Shown here in pieces: positions 1 through 7,100 of a DNA stretch of 13,839 nucleotides. The stretch is from Oscillospiraceae bacterium (GTDB lineage: Bacteria; Bacillota_A; Clostridia; Oscillospirales; Oscillospiraceae). Location: assembly GCA_015067895.1 (NCBI GenBank), contig SVLP01000050.1, forward strand, positions 1-13,839. Direction: 5' to 3'. Positions within the stretch are counted from its first letter, which is position 1, and every line of letters begins with the position of its first letter. A model generated the notes under the pieces. That model was not told where the DNA came from. It saw only the letters and a program-made list of their open reading frames with translations, and made no database searches. The translations under genes and the position numbers were made by a program.

Positions 1-12
1 AGCTGGCAAATT

Positions 13-38
13 GGAGTTGGAAGAACTCCTTATTTTTA
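13..38 (+). terminator. Rho-independent terminator of an upstream gene
   Basis: Arms GGAGTT (13-18) and AACTCC (24-29) enclose a 5-base loop and are followed by the U-rich tail TTATTTTTATTT. The stem is only 6 bp, but the tail is typical of a factor-independent terminator reading rightwards. It presumably ends a gene lying left of the window. Confidence 0.5.
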
Positions 39-73
39 TTTCTGGACAACTGTTTTCCAATTTTCTATACCAA

Positions 74-106
74 AACCCCTGTTTTCCTTTCGAGAAAACA
101 GGGGTT
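74..106. terminator. Perfect 13-bp hairpin, probable bidirectional terminator
   Basis: Positions 74-86 (AACCCCTGTTTTC) pair perfectly with 94-106 around a 7-base loop. The right flank is CTTT and the left-strand flank is TTTG, so the tails are weak on both strands. It could be a second terminator or a stable RNA 3' end; the sequence does not decide. Confidence 0.5.
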
Positions 107-121
107 CTTTGACAGACTGGG

Positions 122-153
122 AAGCCTTCCGGCAGAAAGCCGGAAGGCTTTTC
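122..153 (+). terminator. 12-bp GC-rich terminator hairpin
   Basis: AAGCCTTCCGGC (122-133) pairs perfectly with 139-150 around the loop AGAAA. The T-run at 149-152 straddles the end of the stem. It is the third hairpin in about 140 bases and lies just before the macro-domain gene, so that gene probably starts from its own promoter after position 153. I could not identify a convincing -35/-10 pair there. Confidence 0.55.
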
Positions 154-260
154 CCATTCGTTCAGACTTCCTCCTGAGCCGAACATACATCAAGACCGGA
201 AATTTGCAATCTGCGCAGTTTTGTGGTACGCTATATGCAAAAAGGAGAGGAGCCTCTGCC

Positions 261-1250
261 ATGCCCTTTGAGATCATCCGAAACGATATTGTGAACATGC
301 ACGTCGATGCCATTGTAAATACGGCGAACCCACAGCCGCTCATCGGCGGCGGAACAGATGCAGGCATCCACGCAGCCGCCGGGCCGGAGCTGCTGGCTGC
401 CCGGAGAAAGATCGGCCCCATTGCCGTGGGCGAGGCGGCCATCACGCCCGGATTCCGGCTGCATTCGAAATACGTGATCCATGCCGTCGGCCCCATCTGG
501 CGGGACGGCAGATCCGGGGAGGAAGGGCTTCTGGAAGCCTGCTACCGCAATTCTCTGGAGCTGGCGCGGATGTACGGGTGCAAAAGCATCGCCTTTCCCC
601 TGATCTCCGCCGGAACCTACGGGTTTCCCAGGGATCGGGCATTGCAATGCGCCATCCGTGCCGTCAGCGGTTTTTTGATGGAGCATGAGCTGCAGGTCTA
701 TCTGGTGGTCTTCAACCGGGAGGCCTTCCAATTGTCTGAGAAGCTGTTCCGGGGCGTCCAGAGCTACATCGATGAGCACTATGTGGAGCGAAAGCTCCGG
801 GCGGAGGGCTGGAACCGTCAGCGGAGGGAGCGCAGCATTCTGCTGGAGTCCGAGTGCCGCTATGCACCCACAGCAGCGTCCATGTGTCTGGAGGAGCTGG
901 TGAAGCAGACGGACGCAGGCTTCAGCGAGACACTGCTGAAGCTCATCGACGAAAGGGGAAAAAAGGATTCTGAGATCTATACCAAGGCCAACGTCTCCCG
1001 CCAGCACTTCTCCAAGATCCGCAACAACCCGGATTACCGCCCCACAAAGCCCACGGCCATCGCCTTTGCCATCGCTCTGGAGCTCAGCCTGGAGCAGACG
1101 AAGGATCTGATCGGCCGCGCCGGATATGCCCTGACCAACAGCAGCAAGTTCGATGTCATCATCATGTACTTCATCAGCCAGGGAAATTACAATTTGTTCG
1201 ATATCAATGCAGCTTTGTTCGAGTTCGATCAGAGCCTCCTTGGGGCATAA
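261..1250 (+). CDS. Macro-domain (ADP-ribose-binding) protein with C-terminal HTH-like domain
   Basis: The protein has 329 residues. Residues 1-170 form a macro domain, a fold that binds or hydrolyses ADP-ribose and its derivatives. Visible motifs are the N-terminal strand with D9 and D16, then NTANP (20-24), the diglycine-type loop GGGTDAGIH (29-37) and the phosphate loop SAGTYGFP (116-123). After an Arg/Glu-rich linker (about 170-205), residues 208-329 form a separate helical domain. Its segment VSRQHFSKIR followed by a helix of AIAFAIAL type looks like an XRE-type helix-turn-helix. I chose ATG 261 because AAAGGAGAGG (241-250) sits 10 bases upstream; an in-frame TTG at 204 would add 19 unconvincing residues. 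The VWA gene follows after 137 bases with no clear terminator between, so co-transcription is possible. The family assignment is firm. Substrate (ADP-ribose, O-acetyl-ADP-ribose or ADP-ribosylated protein or nucleic acid) and the role of the C-terminal domain are unknown. Confidence 0.88.
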   Translation: MPFEIIRNDIVNMHVDAIVNTANPQPLIGGGTDAGIHAAAGPELLAARRKIGPIAVGEAAITPGFRLHSKYVIHAVGPIWRDGRSGEEGLLEACYRNSLELARMYGCKSIAFPLISAGTYGFPRDRALQCAIRAVSGFLMEHELQVYLVVFNREAFQLSEKLFRGVQSYIDEHYVERKLRAEGWNRQRRERSILLESECRYAPTAASMCLEELVKQTDAGFSETLLKLIDERGKKDSEIYTKANVSRQHFSKIRNNPDYRPTKPTAIAFAIALELSLEQTKDLIGRAGYALTNSSKFDVIIMYFISQGNYNLFDINAALFEFDQSLLGA

Positions 1251-1336
1251 TACTGATTTTTGATTAAAAGCTTTAAGGTTTTCATTAAAAAGCAGTATAA
1301 AATGTCCCCTGCCGGTTGACCAAATAAAATCAAAAA

Positions 1337-1379
1337 TCTCCTATCATGTGACCATACCCAAACGACACATGACAGGAGG
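1337..1379 (+). promoter_or_regulatory. Imperfect inverted repeat that contains the ribosome-binding site of the VWA gene
   Basis: Positions 1337-1350 (TCTCCTATCATGTG) pair with 1366-1379 (CACATGACAGGAGG) around a 15-base loop. There are twelve Watson-Crick pairs, one G-U and one A-C mismatch (1343/1373). The whole Shine-Dalgarno sequence AGGAGG (1374-1379), 8 bases before ATG 1388, lies in the 3' arm. As RNA this would hide the ribosome site; as DNA it is a good-looking operator. Candidate promoter elements are TTGACC (1316-1321) with TATCAT (1342-1347) at a long 20-bp spacing, and a TATAAAAT box at 1296-1303 with no good -35. Confidence 0.5.
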
Positions 1380-1387
1380 TTTTTATC

Positions 1388-2032
1388 ATGAAAAAGAATC
1401 TAACAGAGCTGGTCTTCATCCTCGACCGCAGCGGCTCCATGGCGGGGCTGGAGGATGACACCATCGGCGGCTTCAACGCCATGATCGAAAAGCAGAAGGG
1501 CGAGCCCGGAGAGGCTGTCGTCTCTACGGTGCTCTTTGACAACCGCTCGGAGGTCATCCACGACCGGCTGCCCCTGGACAAGGTTCCGGCTCTGACCCGC
1601 AGGGACTATTACGTCCGGGGCTGCACGGCTCTGCTGGATGCCGTGGGCGGTGCCATCCGCCACATCGGCAACGTCCACAAGTACGCCCGTGACGAAGACC
1701 GTCCCCAACGGACGCTGTTCGTCATCACCACTGACGGCATGGAAAATGCCAGCCGACGCTATGACTACGCACGGGTCAAGGCCCTGATCGAGTGGCAGCG
1801 GGAGAAGGATGGCTGGGAGTTCCTCTTCCTGGGAGCCAATATCGACGCCGCCCGGGAGGCCGCCCGCTTCGGCATCACCGCCGACCGTGCCGCCAACTAC
1901 CACGCCGACCATCAGGGAACCAATGTGATCTACGAAGCAGTCTGTGAGGCAGTCTGCCAGGTGCGCTCCGCCAGGCCCCTGGGCAATACCTGGCGCAGCC
2001 GGATCGATGAGGATTTTGAGAACAGAGGTTGA
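1388..2032 (+). CDS. VWA (von Willebrand factor type A) domain protein
   Basis: This 214-residue protein is almost entirely one VWA domain, a metal-dependent protein-interaction fold. The metal site (MIDAS) is complete: DRSGS at 13-17 (DxSxS), T80 in GCTALLDA, and D116 in TTDGMENAS. There is no signal peptide or membrane segment, so it should be cytoplasmic. Similar small VWA proteins occur beside tellurite/stress (Ter-type) genes and macro-domain genes, which fits the upstream neighbour; no other Ter gene is visible here. The start is fixed by AGGAGG 8 bases before ATG 1388, within an inverted repeat that may control translation. The gene is followed by a hairpin at 2101-2127. The fold assignment is secure, but the partner and biological role are not known from sequence. 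Confidence 0.88.
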   Translation: MKKNLTELVFILDRSGSMAGLEDDTIGGFNAMIEKQKGEPGEAVVSTVLFDNRSEVIHDRLPLDKVPALTRRDYYVRGCTALLDAVGGAIRHIGNVHKYARDEDRPQRTLFVITTDGMENASRRYDYARVKALIEWQREKDGWEFLFLGANIDAAREAARFGITADRAANYHADHQGTNVIYEAVCEAVCQVRSARPLGNTWRSRIDEDFENRG

Positions 2033-2100
2033 TACCACCTACGGTGCAATACGGTCATGACCATCGCGGCAATTTCACAGGCTGTCAGACGTATGTCAAA

Positions 2101-2127
2101 GGGGCTGCTGCGTTCCGCAGCAGCCCC
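2101..2127. terminator. Shared convergent terminator hairpin
   Basis: GGGGCTGCTGCG (2101-2112) pairs perfectly with 2116-2127 around the loop TTC. It sits between two converging genes, 69 bases after the VWA stop and 23 bases before the stop of the phosphate transporter. Read leftwards it is followed by TTTGAC; read rightwards the tail is poor. It probably serves both genes. Confidence 0.6.
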
Positions 2128-2149
2128 GATACGGTTGTTCTATTGGTGA

Positions 2150-3922
2150 TTACGGTTCTTCCGGGAATGCGTACTGGGCCTTGTATTTGGCGAAGCGCTT
2201 GTTGAAGGCTGCGCTCTCATGGAGCTCGCCGGCCTTCAGAGCGTTGAGGTACTCATGGGCTTCCAGCTTGCCCTCGGCCACCTGGAGCATCTCCACGGCG
2301 ATGTTGGAGCAGTGGTCGGCGGTGCGCTCGAAGGCGGTGAGCAGATCGTCCAGGACGAAGCCGTACTCGACGGTGCACTTGCCGTCCCGCAGGCGGCGGA
2401 TATGCCGGGACTTGATCTCCCGAACCAGCACATCGACCACCTGCTCCTGGGGCTCGATCTTCACGGCCTGGGCGAAGTCGAAGTCCGCGTAGGCGGCCAC
2501 GGTGCGCTCCAGGGTATCGGAGATGGCCCGCTCCAGCACCTCCAGCTCGGCCCTGGCCTGGTCGGAGAAGGAGATCTTCTTTTCCTCCATCTCCAGCGCC
2601 GCCTTGGCCACAGACACGGCGTGGTCGGCCATGCGCTCGATGTCGGCCACGGTGTAGAGCAGGGTGTTGAGGAGGCGGTTGTCCTCCAGGGAGAGGTTCA
2701 TGGAGGAGAGCTTCACGAGGTAGGTACCCAGGGCGTCCTCGTACCGGTCGGTACGATCCTCCAGCTCCATGACCTGCTCGACCAGGACAGGATCAAATTT
2801 CCGGGTCAGGCCCATGGCAAGCTCCATGGCCTTTGCGGCATCGTCCGCCATCTTGGCGGCGATCTCATGGGCCCGCTGGACAGCCACGGCGGGGGTGGCC
2901 AGCAGACGCTCGTCCAACAGAGCCTCCTGCTGGGGGGTGTGCTCGTGGGGGATCAGCAGGTAGGCCAGCTTCACCAGCAGGCCATTCAGGGGCATCAGCA
3001 CACAGGTGGCCGCCACATTGAAGCAGGTGTGGATCACGGCAATGTTCCACGCGCTGCAGGTTTCGTCCAGGAACTGCCAGTCGATGAACAGGCCCAGGCC
3101 GTAGAAGACGATGACGAAGATGGTCACGCCCACCACGTTGAACAGCAGGTGCACGATGGCAGTGCGGCGGGCGTTGCGGTTGGCGCCGATGGAACCCATC
3201 AGGGCGGTGACGCAGGTGCCGATGTTCTGGCCCAGGATGATGGGGATGGCACTGCCGAAGGTGACCACGCCGGTGCCGCACAGGCCCTGGAGGATACCGA
3301 CGGAGGCGGAGGAGGACTGGATGATGGCGGTCAGGACGGCACCGAAGAGGATGCCGATGAGGGGATTGGAGAAGGAGATCATCAGCTGGGCGAACCAGGG
3401 CTCATGCTCCAGAAACTCCATGCTGTCGCCCATGATGTCCATGCCGGTCATCAGGGCCAGGAAGCCCAGCATGATGGTGCCGATGCCCTTCTTCTTTTCC
3501 CCCTTGGTGAACATGTAGAGGATGATGCCCACGGTGCCGATCAGGGGGGCCAGCGTGGAGGGCTTGAAGAGCTTGATGAGGAAGCTGTCGCCCTCCAGAC
3601 CCGTCAGGGACAGGATCCAGGCGGTGACGGTGGTGCCGATGTTGGAGCCCATAATGACGCCGACCGCCTGCTTCAGGGTCATAATGCCGGAGTTGACGAA
3701 GCCGACGACCATGACGGTGGTGGCCGAACTGGACTGGATCACGGCGGTGACGCCCAGACCCAGCAGGAAGCCCTTGAAGACGTTGGAGCTCATTTTGGCC
3801 AGGATGGTCTGAAGCCGACCGCCGGCCTGCCGCTCCAGGGCCTTGCCCATGACATCCATGCCGAAGAGGAACAGCGCCAGGCCGCCCAGCAGGGTAATCA
3901 CATTGAAAATGTAGGTTGTCAT
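2150..3922 (-). CDS. Na+/phosphate cotransporter (NptA/NaPi-II family) with PhoU-like C-terminus
   Basis: The 590-residue membrane protein should import inorganic phosphate driven by sodium. Residues 1-325 contain the two inverted Na/Pi-cotransporter repeats. Each has the signature QSSS (Q63-S66 and Q202-S205) followed by a conserved GxNIGT motif (92-97 and 231-236), with hydrophobic helices in between. Residues about 345-565 are acidic, helical and PhoU-like (for example MELEDRTDRYEDAL and a second ADHCSN-type helix). The PhoU fusion is normal in bacterial members and suggests gating or regulation by the phosphate signalling system. I chose ATG 3922 because AAAAGGAG (3938-3931) lies 8 bases upstream; an in-frame ATG at 3955 lacks such a site. 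The promoter upstream has a PHO-box-like ladder, which supports phosphate-starvation control. Length and motifs are typical of the family. Confidence 0.92.
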   Translation of the reverse strand: MTTYIFNVITLLGGLALFLFGMDVMGKALERQAGGRLQTILAKMSSNVFKGFLLGLGVTAVIQSSSATTVMVVGFVNSGIMTLKQAVGVIMGSNIGTTVTAWILSLTGLEGDSFLIKLFKPSTLAPLIGTVGIILYMFTKGEKKKGIGTIMLGFLALMTGMDIMGDSMEFLEHEPWFAQLMISFSNPLIGILFGAVLTAIIQSSSASVGILQGLCGTGVVTFGSAIPIILGQNIGTCVTALMGSIGANRNARRTAIVHLLFNVVGVTIFVIVFYGLGLFIDWQFLDETCSAWNIAVIHTCFNVAATCVLMPLNGLLVKLAYLLIPHEHTPQQEALLDERLLATPAVAVQRAHEIAAKMADDAAKAMELAMGLTRKFDPVLVEQVMELEDRTDRYEDALGTYLVKLSSMNLSLEDNRLLNTLLYTVADIERMADHAVSVAKAALEMEEKKISFSDQARAELEVLERAISDTLERTVAAYADFDFAQAVKIEPQEQVVDVLVREIKSRHIRRLRDGKCTVEYGFVLDDLLTAFERTADHCSNIAVEMLQVAEGKLEAHEYLNALKAGELHESAAFNKRFAKYKAQYAFPEEP

Positions 3923-3972
3923 AAATATTTCTCCTTTTGTTTGTATGGTTTGCATAGGATCATGACAACACC

Positions 3973-4056
3973 ATTATAGAAGAACTGCCGGAGAAATACG
4001 ACTTAATTTGTGATAAAGAAACGTTAAATCCTGGTAAAATCCTAAGATTTGGTAAA
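3973..4056 (-). promoter_or_regulatory. Phosphate-transporter promoter with PHO-box-like repeats
   Basis: Read on the minus strand, a perfect TATAAT (3978-3973) lies about 50 bases before the start codon, with no good -35. Upstream are hexamers resembling the Bacillus PhoP consensus TT(A/C/T)ACA: TTTACC (4038-4033), TTAACG (4027-4022), TTATCA (4016-4011) and TTAAGT (4006-4001). The first three step by exactly 11 bp and the last by 10. A further TTTACC lies at 4056-4051. A ladder ending at the -35 position fits an activated promoter. The region is AT-rich, so chance is possible. Confidence 0.5.
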
Positions 4057-4064
4057 AATAATGG

Positions 4065-4092
4065 GCAGTCCCACCCTGCGTACGGGGACTGC
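4065..4092 (-). terminator. Second hairpin after the CotH gene, with U-rich tail
   Basis: GCAGTCCC (4065-4072) pairs with GGGACTGC (4085-4092) around a 12-base loop. Read leftwards it is followed by CCATTATTTTTACC, a T-rich tail that suits termination of the CotH-like gene. It lies just upstream of the phosphate-transporter promoter and would insulate it. Confidence 0.5.
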
Positions 4093-4124
4093 GGGGAGAT
4101 CAGGCTCTGGACGCCGGAAGCATC

Positions 4125-4164
4125 AAGGAGCTCAGAATCGGACGAATCCGATTCTGAGCTCCTT
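4125..4164 (-). terminator. Perfect 18-bp hairpin after the CotH gene
   Basis: Positions 4125-4142 pair perfectly with 4147-4164 around the tetraloop CGAA. It begins 33 bases past the CotH stop codon. The leftward tail after the stem is only TT then GATG, so it may act as an mRNA-stabilising 3' end, with the next hairpin (4065-4092) completing termination. Confidence 0.6.
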
Positions 4165-4197
4165 TGTCTTAGTTAGGGATCAGTTTCCGTTTGGGGC

Positions 4198-7100
4198 TTA
4201 TTTGCAGGCGCGGTACAGGAAGGTGACGACCTGGGCCCGGTTGCAGGCGGCGGTGGGGCCGAAGGTGGTCTCGGTCAGACCGTTGGTGATGCCGTTCTCC
4301 ACGGCCCACAGCATGGGCACGAAGTAGAACTGATCCTCAGCAACATCCGTGAAGGGATGCTCCGTGGCGGTGGGCTGGGGCTGACCCAGGTAACGCCACA
4401 GGAAGGTCACCACCTGAGCACGGTTGCACTCGGCGTAGGGGCCGAAGGTGGTGGTGGTCAGACCGTTGGTGATCTCGTTCTCCACGGCCCACAGGACGGC
4501 CTTGTAGAAGAAGTCGGTCTCCTTCACATCCACGAAGGGATTGTTGGTGGAGGTGGGCTCGGGGGAACCGGCTGCGCGCCACAGGAAGGTGACCACGGCG
4601 GCACGCTGGCAGACGCCGTTGGGGTTGAAGGTGGTCTCGGTGGCGCCGGTGGTGATGCCCTTCTCCACGGCCCACAGGACGGGATCGATGTAGAAGGAAT
4701 CCTCGGGGACATCGGTGAAGGGGTTCTCACGGGTGGCGTCACAGCGCTGGCAGGAAGTACCCTTCCAGTCGTGACCCAGGGCGGGAATCTCCTCCTGGGC
4801 AACCAGGATCTCGCCGCAGACAGCGCACTTCTTGCCCTCGGTCAGGCCGGTCTCGGTGCAGGTGGCGTCCTTACCGGGGATGATCTCCTCGGTGTGGCCC
4901 AGAGTGGGAATCTCCTCCTGAGCAACAAGGATCTCGCCGCAGACGCTGCACTTCTTACCCTCAGTCAGGCCGGGCTCGGTGCAGGTGGCGTCCTTGCCAG
5001 GGATGATCTCCTCGGTATGGCCCAGAGGAGCGATTTCTTCCTGGGCGACCAGGATCTCGCCGCAGAGGTTACACTTCTTGCCCTCAGTCAGGCCGGGCTC
5101 GGTGCAGGTGGCAGCCTTGCCGGGGATAACTTCCTCGGTGTGGCCCAGGGCAGCGATCTCCTCCTGAGCGACCAGGATCTCGCCGCAGACAGAGCACTTC
5201 TTACCCTCGGTCAGACCGGTCTCGGTGCAGGTGGCGTCCTTACCGGGGATGATCTCCTCGGTATGGCCCAGAGCGGGGATCTCCTCCTGAACGACCAGAA
5301 TTTCGCCGCAGACAGCGCACTTCTTGCCCTCGGTCAGGCCGGGCTCGGTGCAGGTGGCATCCTTACCGGGAATGATCTCCTCGGTATGGCCCAGAGCGGG
5401 AGTCTCGTCGGCAATATAGCTGTCGCCGCAGGAGCAGGTGTAGGTGGTGTAGCCGCCCTCGGTACAGGTGGGCTCGGTCACGACAGCGGTGTAGCTATGC
5501 TCGTGGGTGTCGGCCTTCACGCCGGTCAGACGGATCTCGGCAGCGGAGGCGAAGACAAAGGAGTTGTCGGTGGCAGCATCCAAGGCCACCAGACGGACAT
5601 ACTTGACAGTCTCGCCCTCAAACTCCACGACCTTCCAGTTCCGATCCTTCTCCCAGCTGCCGGAAGCAACGGAACGGAAGCTCTCGCCGTCGTCGGAGAC
5701 CTGGATGTCATACGCGGTGATGGTGCCGTTGAAGCTGCCGCCCTGGCGGGGCTTGTAGCGCAGGCCGTCCACGATGTAGCTCTCACTCAGCTCGAACTGG
5801 ATCCAGTGGTTCTCGCGGCTGGTGCCGTACCAGTCGGTGTGCCAGATGGTACCGAAGTCATCGTCCAGAACCAGCTCTGCGGGGCCCTCGCCCTCATAGC
5901 CCTTCTGCCAGTCGCCGGCGGTGGCGGTCAGGACGGGAATGGGGACGATGCCCTCGTTGTAGTCCAGCATGGGGGTCTCTTCCTGCTCAGCCAGGGTCTC
6001 GCCGCAGACAGCGCACTTCTTGCCCTCGGTCAGACCGGGCTCGTCGAAGGTGGGAGCCTGGCCGGGGATGATCTCCTCGGTGTGGCCCAGAGCGGGGGTC
6101 TCGTCGGCGATGTAGCTGTCGCCGCACTCACAGGTATAGGTGGTGTAGCCGCCCTCGGTGCAGGTAGGAGCGGTGACCACGGTCTCGTAGCTGTGCTCGT
6201 GAACCCCGTCGGTGGTGATGACGGTGACATAGCGGGAGGCGTTGATGGTGCCGTCGGGCTTCTCGATCTGGATCTCAATGACATTCTTCTCGCCCATGGG
6301 AGCGGTCAGGCTCTCGACGGGAACATCCACGATGGTGGTGGAGTTGGCGTTGGTGGGGGTCACGCTGATGCGGCGGCCGTTGACATACAGTGCCGCATTG
6401 CCATTGGTGTCATTTCCGCCCTGGATGGTCAGCTTCAGGGACTGGCCGATGGCGGCCGCGTAATCGGCGGGAGCGGTCTTGGCAGTGTCGGCTGCCAGAG
6501 CCTTTCCGTCGGCATCGGTCAGGGTCAGAGCCAGACGGGAGCTGGGATGGTAGCCCAGGGAATCCCGCAGGGAGTCCTGGGTGGCCATCTGCTCGTCCAT
6601 CCAGGTCAGGTGAGCGTTGAACCAATTGCGCAGGTCGTCCACATACTTCTTATAGTCGTAGCGGTAGCCCCAGCGTTCGCCGTTGGCCTTGGCGGAGGCC
6701 TTCAGGAGCTCGTAGTTGCTGTCCAGCTCGTCCAGCATGTCCGCCACCTGGGCGTTGCGGATCTCCCAGTAACGCTCCTGGGCCTTCAGGAAGAAGTAAG
6801 GATCCTGGATCAGATACTTGTACCAGCTATTGGCCTGGGCGTTGGTGCTGTAGTAGCGGGTGGCCCACTGCTCGGTGTGGTAGGTCTGGCCCTCACCGCC
6901 GGAGCTCCAGTCCATGTCCCAGATGGGGCCCATGAGCATCAGACCGTCGATGTCCTTGTACATGTAGGTGCTCTTCTTGTTGAGCTCCTCGTTGAAGAAG
7001 ATCTCGTTGATGAGCCAGTAGTCCACCAGCGCGTCAAAATCGAACAGCTCGCTGTAATGGACGGTGCTGCCGTCGTAATCGCTGGTGTAGGTGTCGGCCT

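Noticed and set aside
204..260. TTG start at 204 for the macro-domain protein
   Set aside because: The added 19 residues are not part of a macro fold, and the ribosome site AAAGGAGAGG is placed correctly only for ATG 261.
231..1007. Minus-strand frame of 258 codons opposite the macro gene
   Set aside because: No ribosome site or recognisable domain; the + strand has clear macro-domain motifs and a good ribosome site.
2219..3979. Open reading frame of 586 codons on the + strand opposite the phosphate transporter
   Set aside because: The translation is dominated by His, Asp, Gly and Gln with no recognisable fold, while the minus strand gives a canonical NaPi/PhoU protein.
4049..4327. Small + strand frame of 92 codons
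   Set aside because: It runs through two hairpins and into the antisense of the CotH 3' end, with no ribosome site or homology that I recognise.
4774..5388. CRISPR-like regular repeats
   Set aside because: The 123-bp units are in frame, code for a conserved peptide with silent variation, and have no unique spacers between short palindromic repeats.
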